Below, one piece after another: positions 42,832 to 54,178 of a stretch of 64,000 nucleotides of DNA (within the stretch, counting starts at the first letter, position 1; every line of letters begins with the position of its first letter). The position numbers and the translations under genes are program-made. The DNA lies in contig MU863875.1 in NCBI GenBank assembly GCA_033296885.1, forward strand, positions 558,001-622,000, given 5' to 3'. This DNA comes from Triangularia verruculosa (taxonomy: Eukaryota > Ascomycota > Sordariomycetes > Sordariales > Podosporaceae). The notes under the pieces are model-generated. The model made no database searches and had not been told where the DNA came from. It was given only the letters and a program-made list of their open reading frames with translations.

Positions 42832-45503
42832 TCAAGCTCTCTGATCAATTTCCTCCACAGTCGGAACAACCCACCACTCATGCTCCCCCTCCGCCGCCTT
42901 TCCAATACCCACCTTCAACCCCAACTCCTTCCCCTTCGTACCCTCCCCCTTCTCTTCCAGCTTCCTCATCACCACCTCAACCACCACCCCCGCCTTCTCC
43001 ACAGCCCTAATCTGGCCCGTCACTCCCCCAAGCCACCTCTCATAGCACCCGACACTAAAACTCTCCTTCTCACTCATCCTCGCCACCACCTCGAGTCCCC
43101 GCTGGGCTTGCTCCAAACTAAGCCTCGCATCCTCCAGCAGCTTCTCCGTCTCCACTTGCGCCCTGTCCGTCGAAGCCCTGTACACCTCCCAGCTCGGCAG
43201 CTCCGGCAGCCCGATCGTCCCAAACGGCTTCATCCTCACATCGTACCTCAGCTCATCCGTCGAATACGGCCTCGGCGGCGGCACAATCAGCCCCAACCTC
43301 CCCAGCGCAGCATACATATTCGACATCGCATCCGCCATCTCCCACGTGATCGCCGCGTCAAAGCTGGCCTGATACAAATAGTGCTTCGATCTTATAAACG
43401 CCGCCTCCTGCGCAGCAGTGGCTCCGCCCTTTTCCTCAGCCGCTCGAAGCTTAGTAAAGTAGCTGATCCTGTCCACCAGCCTGGCTCGGTGCCGAGCCAA
43501 GTCGCTCAGGTACCAGTACATGCCCGCCAGCTCATCCGGGGCGTAGATATCGAGCTCGAACCCCAGCTGCACGATCCACTCCATGAGCCGCAGCTTGTAT
43601 AGATACGCCCAGCTCGACAACGGGAGGCTATACGTCGGCTCTACCCCCGACGTGTCTTCGTCTCCGGTAGGTGGGTAGACATGGGGCTTCTCGTCGATCT
43701 GCAACCGGAGCAGCTGGTCGATCTCCTCCGCGTCGACCTGGACCGTCTCCCAGTCTTGGATCGAGTGGCAGAGGGTTCTTCTGATCCGGCAGCGGTTCTG
43801 GCAGAAGGCGCGGAAGATGTCGAGGTACGACTGGGCGGCGCGCTGGCGGAAGAGTTCCATTTGGTGAGCGAGGGCGTATCGGGGGTGGTGGGGGGCTTCG
43901 ACTAGATCGTTGGCCGGGTCGAGGAATTTGCTGGCGGGGAGGACGACAAGAGACAAGTCGTCGTCGAGGACATGGCGGATCGAGAGTTTGCCGAGAATGA
44001 TCATGTCTTTGAACAGAAAGGATTGAAGGAGGGTGCGGATGTAGACGAGAGGTTGGGGTTTTTGGGATTGGAACGTCATGACGAAGTTCTGGTGATATGT
44101 CAACACCTTCTTTTGTGTAAGACGAGAACAGGAGGGAACTTACCAAAAGACTTTGCGAATCATGATAGTTGAGTACATTCAAAACATTGATGCCATCGAC
44201 AAACAGCTTCTTGAAGTGCTTGTATGTCTCCTCCGTGCTCAGCTTCACTATTGGCCTTGGAGGCATGGTACTCGCCAGTCTTCGTTGAATCTTGGTGCTG
44301 AAAGCCTCGGGCACCGGCTGGCCCAGATGCCGAGACTGGTAAATCATCTCCCACACAGCCTTCATCTGTGTCCACGGCAGACTCAACGATTCGGGATTGC
44401 TTCTCATGACGGATAGCTCAATGGCCCTGAGAAACGCAGTTCGGAGCTCAAGCCGGAACCCCAGGGCCTGTGCCAGTTCATTCCCGATCCTATGCCGAAT
44501 GCTGTGAACTAGCCTCCTGGCGGCCATAATCTCGTCGTTGATGTCATTGAGGTCGAATGAATCTAACAGTGACCGGTGGTAGGTATTCGTGACAAAGTCT
44601 TCTTCCTGTTTTGCTCATCAGCAACTAAAAACCCCAATGTTTCATCAGCCTGAAAAAAACTCACCTCATAATAATGCTCAAACTTGATCCGATCATTGAT
44701 ATACCAACAACACTTCACCAGCCCCAGACAATACGCCCTCAACACAACATGCATCGGGTCCCTCTGCTCCTTTGCAATCCTCTCCCTGATAAAATCCGCA
44801 TCCTGCAAGATCAGCGGCTCCGGCTCCAGCATCCGATCAATATATACATTCGTGAGAAGCGTCTGCGAGAGCGGGTAACCCTGATACCAGGCCATCTCCA
44901 GGCAAAACAGCTGGTCAATAATCCCAATCACCTCCCCGGGACTCAACGGCCTCGTCACATCATAATCCTCATCCAGGCTCTCCCCCGGAGCCAGACACCC
45001 GCTGTCCATCTTGGGGTCCATGATCTCCAGCGCACCTACGCTCTCAAAAAGTGAAAAGAAGTCATCTTTGACCAGCTCCCCCAGCTCCAGCGTGCCGGCA
45101 GCCGCTCTGAACTTTTTGGTGATGTCAAAAGCAACGATGCCTTCGCTGCCCCCCATGGTCAAGTTGGGAGGCGGAGGGGGTGGTGATTCCTGGTAATAGC
45201 CCTGTTGCTGCTCATGTGCTGCTGAGCCAAAATCCCCAAAGCCGAATAGGGAGGGGTGGCCGTCCCCTGGTGCTCCTCCGAAGCCTGGGTGAGGTTGTTG
45301 CTGGGGTGTGTTGTGTGGTGGGGGGTTGCTGATGGTGGGGTTGAGGGATAAGCTGCTGAGTTCTGGAATGGAATGATACAAGTGTGAGCGATTGAACAGT
45401 CTCTTTCGGAAATAGATACCTTATATCTACAGGAGAAATGTTTACCTCTGGGAAGATCCCGTTCTATCGCGGGGTCGAGTTCAGTGTCTGAGTGGTTGCT
45501 CAT
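42832..45503 (-). CDS. naa35: NatC N-terminal acetyltransferase auxiliary subunit Naa35/Mak10
   Basis: Four exons, 45503-45446, 45362-44665, 44605-44144 and 44088-42832, 824 residues. Introns: 45363-45445 (GTAAAC...TCCAG), 44606-44664 (GTGAGT...ACAG) and 44089-44143 (GTAAGT...CCAG). The Mak10 block starts after residue about 85: VAFDITKKFRAAAGTLELGE, DDFFSLFESVGALEIMDPKM, DSGCLAPGES, then IDQLFCLEMAWYQGYPLSQT. All four exons keep family sequence across the joins (for example FEHYYE/EEDFVTNTYHRSLL and DSQSLL/NFVMTFQSQKPQPL). Naa35 anchors the catalytic Naa30 and Naa38 on ribosomes to acetylate N-termini beginning Met-hydrophobic (family knowledge). The N-terminal 85 residues are Pro/Gln-rich and fungal-specific in character. 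Confidence 0.93.
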
Positions 45504-46293
45504 AGTTTCGGATTGCTTAGTCTTGGTTGGGAAATTTCTCTGGAATGAAAAAAGGCAGCCAATTCCAAGGTGTGACTGGGGCCTGCTTGTAAGTGTGTGG
45601 GTGATCCAATGAAAATGTAGACTGTCAGGCAAGCAATGATAAAAGCCAGGTCCTCGAAGACGATATAAAAAAATAACGGCTTTTTGGTTCGGCGTCGCTA
45701 GTGGCGTATGACCTGCAGTTGTCTGGCAGTTGGGGGGTGATTTGTTGGTGTGGTGAGTGAGCCGTAGTAGTGGGTGACTGCCCGTGGTGGTGTGCTTGAG
45801 TGGGCGAGTGGATAAGAGCGCTCGACCACCCCTCTATGGAACTTTGGTTTGTCTGCGGATGCCCGGACATCAGATGTTAGCACTATGAGACGATATCATC
45901 TGAATTACACAGTTGAGACCGTCAATTACCGTTTGCAGCCTCGTCAAGGGACAGAATTCGAGGAAAGCAATTCTATGGGCTAAGCATCGTCATAGCAACA
46001 TCAATACAGTCATGTCAACACCCTCTATTTCACCATTCGAGTATGGTAGGTCCAGGTAGTTTTGCATTCCCCCTTCCCTTAATATGATACAAGGTTCCAA
46101 TCGGTTGGGATAGTGATATCTCTGCTCGCTCCCAATAAACCGCACAGCACCTCCCCGTCCCTTCTTGCATATGAAGGCCGTGATGCGTGTGAGTGTGGGC
46201 GTATCGTAGCGTGCGCCCGTTCCGTTTGGCGTTTTTCTACCCCTTAAACCCCATCATCGACCGTTTTCAAGTCATGTTCGAGGTTGACGACAT
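45504..46293. other. Region between atp15 stop and naa35 start
   Basis: 790 bp, promoter of naa35 and 3' region of atp15. No gene supported. A D-arm-like string at about 45802-45826 does not extend to a tRNA. Confidence 0.55.
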
Positions 46294-46766
46294 TTACTGG
46301 CCGCCCTGGGCAGCGCTCTCGACAGCATCCGCGGCGTTGGCCCGCTCGAGGTTCTTAATCTCGCCCTGCTTGCCGTTCTGTTCCCCCATTCCCAATCAGC
46401 ACTGGCCCAATTTTTTGACGCTTCGTCCGGATGTCGTTACTCACCGTCCACTTCGCGAATCTGATCTCAGAGACACCTCTGCGCTCAGCAGCAAGTCTCT
46501 TGTCGTCCTTCAAGCTGCGGCGGAGCACACGGGAGGCAACCGCCAAGTAGCGGTTGTAGCTGTTTTTCCCCAGAACAAGTCAGCCAAGCTGTCCCTTTCT
46601 TCGGTTCCTTTCCCATATTCCTAGCCCCAAGTTCCCCATCGGTGTCGTTGCCCATGTCCCAGTAATTTCTCATCCAACAAGTTGCTGTTCCCTCGCTCAA
46701 TTGCCCTCCCAATTGACAAGAAAAAAAGACTCACGTAAGGCCAGCGGCTTTCCACGCGAAGGTCAT
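46294..46766 (-). CDS. atp15: F1 ATP synthase subunit epsilon
   Basis: Three small exons, 46766-46735 (32 nt), 46559-46445 (115 nt) and 46377-46294 (84 nt), giving 76 residues. Introns: 46560-46734 (175 bp, GTGAGT, branch GCTGAC, ACAG) and 46378-46444 (67 bp, GTGAGT...ACAG). The N-terminus MTFAWKAAGLTYNRYLAVAS and the following SLKDDKRLAAERRG, then IRFAKW and NGKQGEIKNL, match the mitochondrial epsilon subunit (yeast Atp15), which has the characteristic AGLTYNRY helix and similar size. It sits in the central stalk with gamma and delta in the matrix (family knowledge). Initiator Met is followed directly by the mature-type sequence, with no cleavable presequence, as in homologues. It lies downstream of qcr2 on the same strand. 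Confidence 0.9.
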
Positions 46767-47391
46767 TTTGGCGGTTTGTTGATTTGCAACGGCGGGGGTG
46801 AGTCGGTCGGCGGGTTGCGGAAGTGGTTGACAGAGCAGCAGCGAGCGGATTAATGGCCTGGCAAGAAAAGCTCCAAGCAACCAAGCTGGTTCGTCGGCTG
46901 CAAGCCGAGAAGCTCCGCCCGCCCCTCCTACCCGAGCTCCGCGTCACGTGACGGCATTTTATACTTCATCCAGTTCGAGTTTGTCAGAGGCAACAAGAGA
47001 ATCTGTATGCAATTCCAGAATCCATGTACAAATGAAAGCCACTGAGTTTCAGTAGATAATAAATTTCAAGCCCCATCCAACCCCCTTATCTCTCTTTCGT
47101 AGGCGGGTATGTTAACAGTACAGGGTTTCTCTCTTTCTCGTCACACATCTCTACCATCCCCCTACACCCTACTCCTATGTATACTTTTCCCTCTATCCCT
47201 AGCTTGGTCTTTTTCTTCGTAGGTCAGAGAACAAGGTAGGAAAGCGGCTTTAAGTCTAGAGGTCACTATATGCACAAAAGGGACGAAGCCGCAAAGTCTA
47301 CCCGCGGCAACACCGAAGGACTGTTATACAGAGTTTTTTTTCCAGTTCCGTTTTGAAATCCCCGGATATATTCTGTAACAACTCCAACCGT
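46767..47391. other. Promoter of atp15 / 3' region of qcr2
   Basis: 625 bp. GC-rich near atp15, with the palindrome GTCACGTGAC at 46943-46952. No gene. Confidence 0.55.
46943..46952. promoter_or_regulatory. 10-bp palindrome GTCACGTGAC
   Basis: TCACGTGA-core palindrome about 180 bp upstream of the atp15 start. Cbf1-type sites are a known feature of respiratory-gene promoters in yeasts; function here is inferred. Confidence 0.45.
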
Positions 47392-48951
47392 TTATACCCG
47401 AAGGCCGAGGTCCTCAGCGAAGGGGAGTACGTGAAGATCACCAACAGACGCCACTGAAGCCTTGCCCTCGAGGAGAGCCTTGGCAGCCTGTCGAACAAAA
47501 TTAGCACTCGTCCCAGACTTGATATGACGTCTCTGAAGAAAAAACTTACAGCCTTGAGCTTGTCACCAGTAACAGACTCGAAAGTCTTGAGAGTCTCGGT
47601 AATCTTGAGGGGAGAGCCGCCGTGGATCAGGTTGGCACCGGCGTGGACAAGGCCAACACCGCCAACCTCGCTGCCAGAAAGGAGGGTGAACTTGGCCTTG
47701 GCGATAGCCTTGACCAGAACCTCCTGGGAAACACCGCTCTCAGCAACGCTCTTGAGCGCCTTGACAGCAGCCTCGGCGGTCTTCTTGACGGCGTTGGACT
47801 GGCCGCGAATCTGGATGGCCAAAAGACCAGCATCAGAGTAGGCGTAGTTGGTGGCCTGGGCCTGGGCACCGGGGGCGGCAGCCTGGGACAGGAGGGAGAA
47901 GCCAGGAGACCACTTGATGGTGGACTCGCCGCCGAGGAGACCGGCAAGCACGGCAGTCTCGGGGCTGCTGGCACCGAGAGAGGCGCCGGGGAAGGCGATA
48001 ACGACGGCGTTCTGGCCGACGGCGGAGATGCGCTGCTCACCACCGTGGTACTTGGAGCCGGCGGTGTTGAGAGAGCCGGAACCCTGGGCGGGGACGGACT
48101 TGAAGAAAGGCTCGATCCACTTCTGAAGGCCGTGCTCACTGGCACCGTCGGCTACAACGGCGATGTTGGGCTTGCTGTAGGCAGCGGCGGCAAAATCGGC
48201 AACGGCGTGCTCGTTCAGGTAGGAGTCGATAGGCGTGCTTGAGGTGGGATAGAGAGGGGCTCCGAGGCCAGAGTGGAAGGCAACCGAGTGGGCGGCATCG
48301 AGGGCGACAGCGGAGGCGTCAAGCTTGGCCTGCTTCTGGTGGATGATGTCCTTAACCTCCTCGTGGAACTCATGAGCTGTTCAACCATGTCAACAAAGCT
48401 GTCCCTGGTCCAGCCAAACTCTATATCACGCACTGGTGTACCGCGTCTGCGAGACGACCTCGGCAAGGAGCTCGGTGAAGTAGGGAAGGTCCTCGCGGAG
48501 GAAGCTGGCCTGAAGCACAAGGGCCTCGCGGGTGTGGTAAGCAGTCAATTGACCGCCGAGGAGCTCGGCCTCACGGTTGATGCGGAGGGCAGAGCGCTTG
48601 TTGGTGTTCTGGAGGCCCAATACAAATTAGCTCATCGATGTCCCTGCCTTGCTGAACCGCGCCCACAGCCACCACCACACCACCTCTGCTCCAAAAGGGC
48701 TAACCTGCCTTGTAGGCAAACTCCTCCAGTCCAACCGTCAGTCCGGGGAGGGGCTCATATCGGGTGCCGGCCTTTGCGACGACGGCGAGGCGGGTGGTCG
48801 GACCATTGTCGTCTCGGGAAGCAACCTTGACGCCGGCGATGGTGGTGGGCTCGTATGAGGCCTTGGGTGAGGCAGCAGCAGCGAAACCGCGGGCTCCCTG
48901 GTGCCCGAGGGCCAGCTTGCTGCCTCTCGACAGAGCCGATCTGCAGATCAT
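47392..48951 (-). CDS. qcr2: Cytochrome bc1 complex core protein 2
   Basis: Four exons, 48951-48709, 48608-48434, 48376-47550 and 47487-47392, 446 residues. The mitochondrial presequence is MICRSALSRGSKLALGHQGA with RGFAAAA. The peptidase-like core follows: TRLAVVAKAGTRYEPLPGLT, LEEFAYK/NTNKRSALRINRE, LLGGQLTAYHTREALVLQAS and TRYTTHEFHEEV. The second half has GLLGGESTIKWSPGFSLLSQ and ends SVGDLHVLPFAEDLGLRV. No HxxEH zinc motif is present, as expected for core 2. Intron 1 (48609-48708) must start GC (AAG|GCAGGT) to keep LEEFAYKNT; the nearby GTTAGC donor breaks frame. Introns 48377-48433 and 47488-47549 are GT-AG. It is a structural subunit of complex III in the inner membrane (family knowledge). 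Confidence 0.92.
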
Positions 48952-49724
48952 GGTTGGGAGGAGGGGTTGTCGTCAATTGACACTGATAGAGGTTCGCCGC
49001 AGCTTCGTGAAGGGAGCTGTGATACCAACAGCTAGTTCCGAAAATTCCCTGGGCGTCTCCCGGTATGACGGAAAAATTGGCTGTGCCGAGACCGTGGCAC
49101 CCGGTTCGCTGTGTACTTGGGGCGTAAACCCACAGTGCAGCCTTCCCTGAGGGGTCAGTTTAGGGGTGCGATGTTGACGTCGTTGAGATGAGACGATTTG
49201 GGGTTATACACTTCCTTGTGGATGAAAACCAACCAAAAAACTTATCATAAAGCTGCTGATGTCTAGAACATTCCTTTGCCATCCTCGGCACCTCTCCGCC
49301 GTCTCTTGCAGTCACAAGCCAGCATTTGCGTGCATCACACTATTTCTCAAACCCAGTCCTTTTAGCAGCCTCTGCGCCTGAGCTCAGAGTTGTAAGCAAG
49401 CAAGCGCAGGCTGTGATTGGCCGGTTTCAGAATCTGGAGCTGCCCCGCGAAGGCCGCGCCAAATTTGCCGTTCGGTCGTGACTCTGCGGCTGGCAGCTGC
49501 TCAAAAATTGTCATTGAACTTTCTCCATCGAGTCCGAGTCCCCCACCACCCAAGGCATTTTCCCTCCCGCGCTGCACCTTTCTAGGGTCGAGGACCTTCA
49601 ATGACTTTCCGGTAGCATCTGTGGCCTGCTCTAGAGATAGTGAGAGGATCTCTAGAAGCCATCACCAAGTAATCATTGGATACCACACTGATACACACGA
49701 TACATCGCGCACCATCCCGCCATC
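48952..49724. other. Divergent promoter, qcr2 / rpc82
   Basis: 773 bp between ATGs. A CCAATCA box (qcr2 strand) lies at 49414-49420, matching the HAP/CBC consensus used by respiratory genes (established; use inferred). No gene. Confidence 0.5.
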
Positions 49725-51892
49725 ATGTTGGTGGTGAGTACAGCCCCGCGACGCCATTCATACCTCAAAGCGACCACCTTTTTGCTAACAATACCATTGT
49801 CAGACCGCGCCTCTCGCAGAGTTCTGCGCTCTGATGATCGACGAGATCTATGGCGAACTGCCTTCGCGGATTTACGCCTCGCTGCTCATGAGAGGCAGAA
49901 GCACCATCCAACAGCTTGCCGGCGACACCGGCATGAACGCGCGCCAGCTCCGTCATGGTCTCGCTTTGCTACTACAGCATAATCTGCTGTACTACCATCT
50001 CGACACCGGATCGCCCCAATGCTTCTATGAGGCAAACGTCGAACATGCCTACAACCTCACGCGCACGGGCAAGATTCTCGAGATGGTCGAGGAGAGCTTC
50101 GGTCCGGCTGCCAAGGACGTCATGCAAACTATCATTTTGACAGGCCAGGCACGAGTCGGCGACCTTGTAGACGCCTATCAAAAGCGGATCGACAGGGTGA
50201 ACAGGGCCATGGAGGCACTCAAAGCAGAGGATCCTTTTGGCAATGGGGCAGATTCACATGAACTCAACGGCGACACACCACCAGAAACCAAATCCGAGAA
50301 GAAACCAGACCTCTTGATTTCAAGCACCGCCCAACTCAAGAGTATCATCTGCCGACTTGTTGATGCCGAGCTTCTCGACGCTGTTCACAAGACAACCTAC
50401 GAGAGCCCCGAAGATCTCTTGGCCATGTTCGAGGCCGAGATCCTAGCGACGTACCCTGGCAAGGAGGTCAAGGGCAACAAAGCCAAAGCGGAGTACAAAG
50501 ACAGGGTAGCAGAGGCCTTGCGGAAAGACCGGAGCGGGTCGAAGTCACTGAAGCGCAAACTGGAGCAAAACGGACTGTCTGCGAAACGGCGCAAACTCTT
50601 TGATGGTGCTGCTTCGGCGAGCGGCACCCCAGATGGAGAGTTGGATCTTGGCGTTGATGTGAGTGGCAGTTGTGATATGAGTTCTAGGTGTAGCGTTGCT
50701 GACTATCCTGTAGCCAAACCAAGTGATTTGCATCAACTACGAAAAGTGTCTTGTTGATCTACGAAATCGTCGTCTCATGCAGTTTTCTGCCGATATAATC
50801 GGAACCACCACCTCATGGGTGTACGGATCACTTTTGAAGCTCCTTAGCAAGGACGTTTCTCGCTGTCGGGATGACCCCATTATTGATCATTACGAGAAGG
50901 ATGATGAGCGACCAGTGCCTGTTGTGGTTACGACAGCGCAAATTTTGGACACTATCAAAACAGGTCTCGACCTTTCGGTTGGACTTGGAAAAGTGGATGC
51001 ACTGAAGATCTCGACCGCGGCCGCAGAGAAGATAACAGCACAAGCGCCAAGAAAGAAGTTCTTCATTGACGTACAAGCTGAAGTTGAAGGCGATGCCACC
51101 TCGGACGAAGAGGAAGAGGAGGAAGATGTCAAGCCCATTATGGACTTAGACTATCGGCCCGCAACAAATGGAGTGAACGGAGTCAACGGAACCCATGTCA
51201 CCAGTGGTGCTAACGGCGTAAATGGGACGAGCAGCAAGGTCAAAGTCGAACCTAGAGAGCGACGAGTGGACCGCCGAACCCAACTTCGGCACCATCTTTT
51301 ACTTCTCTCGGAAAGCACCCAGGGCTTTATACGGCATTGCGGAGTGGACGAGTGGACAGTTGACTTTGAGCCATTGATGAGAGCGTTGCGGCAGGTTGAG
51401 CTTGACTCGGCTATCGAGAACACGGCAGGACGTGAGGGCATCAGACTGGTGCGCATGCTGCGTGCTAAGGGCAAGCTCGATGAGAAGGCCATCGTCGGCA
51501 TCTGCCTCATGCGAAAAGCCGACATGTTGAAAAAGCTGGCCGAGATGCAAAAGGCTGGCTTCGTTCAGACACAGGAAGTGCCAAGGGAGGCCAAGGCCGA
51601 TGTCAAGAAGTCGTTTTTCCTCTGGTACTTTGATCCGGAGATGGCGCTCGAGAGAGTTCTTGATGTTGCATACAAGACCATGATCCATTCACTCCAAGTT
51701 CTCGACATGCTTCGGGAGGAGAACCAGGTCGTCTTGTCCTTGGTTAAGCGAACCGACGTCAAAGGTCAAGAGGAGGGCAAATTGCCCAAGTTTTACATTG
51801 ACAAGTATGCCCAGTTCTTGAAGCACGAGCGCATGTTGCTTGCTCAGATCCATCGGGTGGATGATCTTGTCGCCGTACTGCGCGATTACTAG
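49725..51892 (+). CDS. rpc82: RNA polymerase III subunit Rpc82 (Rpc3)
   Basis: Three exons, 49725-49733, 49804-50658 and 50714-51892, 680 residues. Exon 1 encodes only Met-Leu-Val; intron 1 (49734-49803) has GTGAGT, branch GCTAAC and CAG, and intron 2 (50659-50713) has GTGAGT, branch GCTGAC and TAG. The N-terminal winged helix reads LAEFCALMIDEIYGELPSRI, then LRHGLALLLQHNLLYYHLD. Later blocks are VICINYEKCLVDLRNRRLMQ, FIRHCGVDEWTVDFEPLMRA and LVRMLRAKGKLDEKAI. The C-terminus is a coiled coil (KFYIDKYAQFLKHERMLLAQ). Acidic and Asn/Gly/Val linkers lie near residue 440. Rpc82, with Rpc34 and Rpc31, forms the heterotrimer needed for Pol III initiation at tRNA and 5S genes (family knowledge). Confidence 0.92.
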
Positions 51893-52470
51893 GTGGGGGT
51901 GGAAGGGGGAGAGGGTACATGGGGTTCACGAGGGCTTATGTGATACCAGGGCTTTTTAACTCATTTACATGGGCGGCGCAAAGGGTTAAAATACTGAATA
52001 CCATAATCCGGCATTGATTCAGGGCATGTCTCTTTAAGCAGCTGAAAATCGAGCTGCTAGGCGTTATAGATATAATTAAAGTACTGTATTCAGGTACATA
52101 TGTTACTGCGATATCTTGACCAAGGGAACCGTTGCAATCGCTGATAAGATAAGATCGGACGACGGGCCACCGCTGTCGGAGCGCTAACGCAAGGCACATG
52201 AGTCGATGCGCCAGGGACTCGCTGGACCAGAGCCGGACCCGCCAGAAATTTTTCTGAAGCGGGAACGAAAACCTATCGGATCGCCGTCATCGCGGATACA
52301 CCTTCGTTTTTTCCCTTGTGCTTGTTGTCAATAGATCTCGGCCGGTTGTCTGCCTTCTTTTCTCTCCCCGTCCTCGCCGCTGTTCCTTCTTCTTCTTTTT
52401 ACAGAAGTTATAACCTAAATTCATAATTTCTATACCCCTCCATCCCACTCACACACCCCACTCAGTCAAG
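51893..52470. other. Promoter of ggc1
   Basis: 578 bp, C/T-rich leader before the ATG at 52471. No gene. Confidence 0.6.
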
Positions 52471-53637
52471 ATGTCCCCCATTGCGGCTGGCAGAGAGAAG
52501 GAGTCCAACCTGGCGCGGTTGTTGGGTTCCGGTATGTTTTGGCCTCCCCTGTCAGAGTGATAAGAAGCAGTAGCTGATCAATTGATTGGGAATCAGGCTC
52601 CGCTGGTATTGCCGAGTTGGCTATTTTCCATCCTGTACGTTTGTCTGTTTGTTTGCGATCTTTCTCTCGAGAGAGAGAGGAGGAAAAAAGGAATGGTGGG
52701 GTTTTCTAGCTTTGGTGAACTGGGCTGACAGAGGACAAAAAAAAACAGGTTGACACCATCGCGAAGAGGTTGATGTCCAACGAGGGCAAGGTCTCGTCCG
52801 TCTCGCACCTCAACCAGGTCATCTTCAAGGATAAGGCCACCGCCTCGGCCGGGAGGAAGTTTGTTTCTCTGTTCCCCGGCCTGGGTTACGCCGCCGGCTA
52901 CAAGGTCCTCCAGCGTGTGTACAAGTACGGCGGTCAGCCCGTGGCCCGTGACTACCTTGGTGTTCATTACGGCAAGGATTTCGAGAATGCTTTCGGCAAG
53001 AAGACTGGCAAGGCGATCATGCACTCGACTGCTGGTTCGCTGATTGGTATCGGTGAGATTGTGCTGCTGCCGCTGGATGTGCTCAAGATCAAGCGCCAGA
53101 CCAACCCCGAGGCGTTCAGGGGGAGAGGCGTGCTCAAGATCGTCAAGGACGAGGGCTTTGGGCTGTACAGAGGGTGGGGGTGGACTGCCGCCAGAAACGC
53201 CCCTGGCTCCTTTGCCGTAGGTTTCCAGTCTCCCTTCCCGTCAAACAGTTCACTGACAAAGTGCGTTACAGCTCTTCGGCGGTTCCGCCTTCGCAAAGGA
53301 ATTCCTCTTCGCCCTCGACGACTACAACAAGGCCTCTTGGTTCCAGAACTTCATCGCCTCCATCGCCGGCGCCTCGGCCTCGCTCGTCGTGTCCGCCCCC
53401 CTCGACGTCATCAAGACCCGCATCCAGAACCGCAACTTTGACAACCCCGAGTCGGGCTTCCGCATCCTGTCCAACATGGCCAGGAACGAAGGGGCCGGCG
53501 CCTTCTTCAAGGGCCTCGTGCCCAAGCTCCTCATGACGGGGCCCAAGCTCGTCTTCTCCTTCTGGCTCGCCCAGACGCTGATCCCCGCCTTTGACGCCGC
53601 TTTTGCGGGGAGGAAGGTCGAGGTTGAGACCAAGTAA
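52471..53637 (+). CDS. ggc1: Mitochondrial GTP/GDP carrier Ggc1
   Basis: Four exons, 52471-52531, 52597-52634, 52749-53216 and 53272-53637, 310 residues. Introns are 52532-52596, 52635-52748 and 53217-53271, all GT-AG. Exon 2 is only 38 nt and encodes the first helix end; the signature HPVDTIAKR is interrupted by intron 2 directly after HP. Other signatures are LPLDVLKIKR and APLDVIKTR. Strong family blocks are ESNLARLLGSGSAGIAELAI, LFPGLGYAAGYKVLQRVYKY, GWGWTAARNAPGSFALFGG and NRNFDNPESGFRI, matching yeast Ggc1 (Yhm1) rather than other carriers. It exchanges cytosolic GTP for matrix GDP across the inner membrane and is linked to mtDNA maintenance and iron balance in yeast (family knowledge). 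Confidence 0.95.
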
Positions 53638-54178
53638 AAAAGAAGAAATAACAATAATGGATGGAAAAAGAAATATATCTCAGAGGGAAAGAACATATGA
53701 GTGTTATGTATGATATGAGAAATGGGAAGATACCATATATGGTGAGGGGATATATCTTTTGGCGGCGTTGATATACCATCGTTGATGGTGTGAGGGGAGA
53801 GTGGAAAAAAGAAAGCAATTGGCAAGCGTTGGCGAGTGAAAGGAAACCTAAAAAAGGGTACATAGACACATCGGGAAATGCGTTTTTTTGGCTGGGATCT
53901 TTTATATAACTCCTCTTTTAAATCAAAAAAAGATGATATCAACTCTGTGTCCGCTCTCATCGTGTTAAAGCCATGATATCCACATGCAACTGTGCAAGCT
54001 GTACGAGATGGCAACATTAGGTTTTTCAGATATTAAAAACTTCATATGGGTATATTCCAACTAATTCCTTTCCCTTCATCCCCCGACCCCTCCGCTGTGA
54101 TGGCTATCTTTCTCTCGTCATCATCAACCCTTTTGTAAGCAAGGCTCCAAAAAAAACCTGCAAACGGTATGGTATCAA
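53638..54178. other. Convergent 3' region
   Basis: 541 bp, AT-rich, between ggc1 (+) and the 54179-58270 gene (-). No gene. Confidence 0.6.

Noticed and set aside
42754..43602. 282-codon frame on + strand rich in Pro/Arg/His
   Set aside because: Antisense shadow of naa35 exon 4.
45802..45826. tRNA D-arm-like GGCGAGTGGATAAGAGCG
   Set aside because: No matching acceptor, anticodon or T-arm stems around it.
46193..46624. 143-codon frame on + strand
   Set aside because: Antisense to the atp15 exons, which carry strong family sequence.
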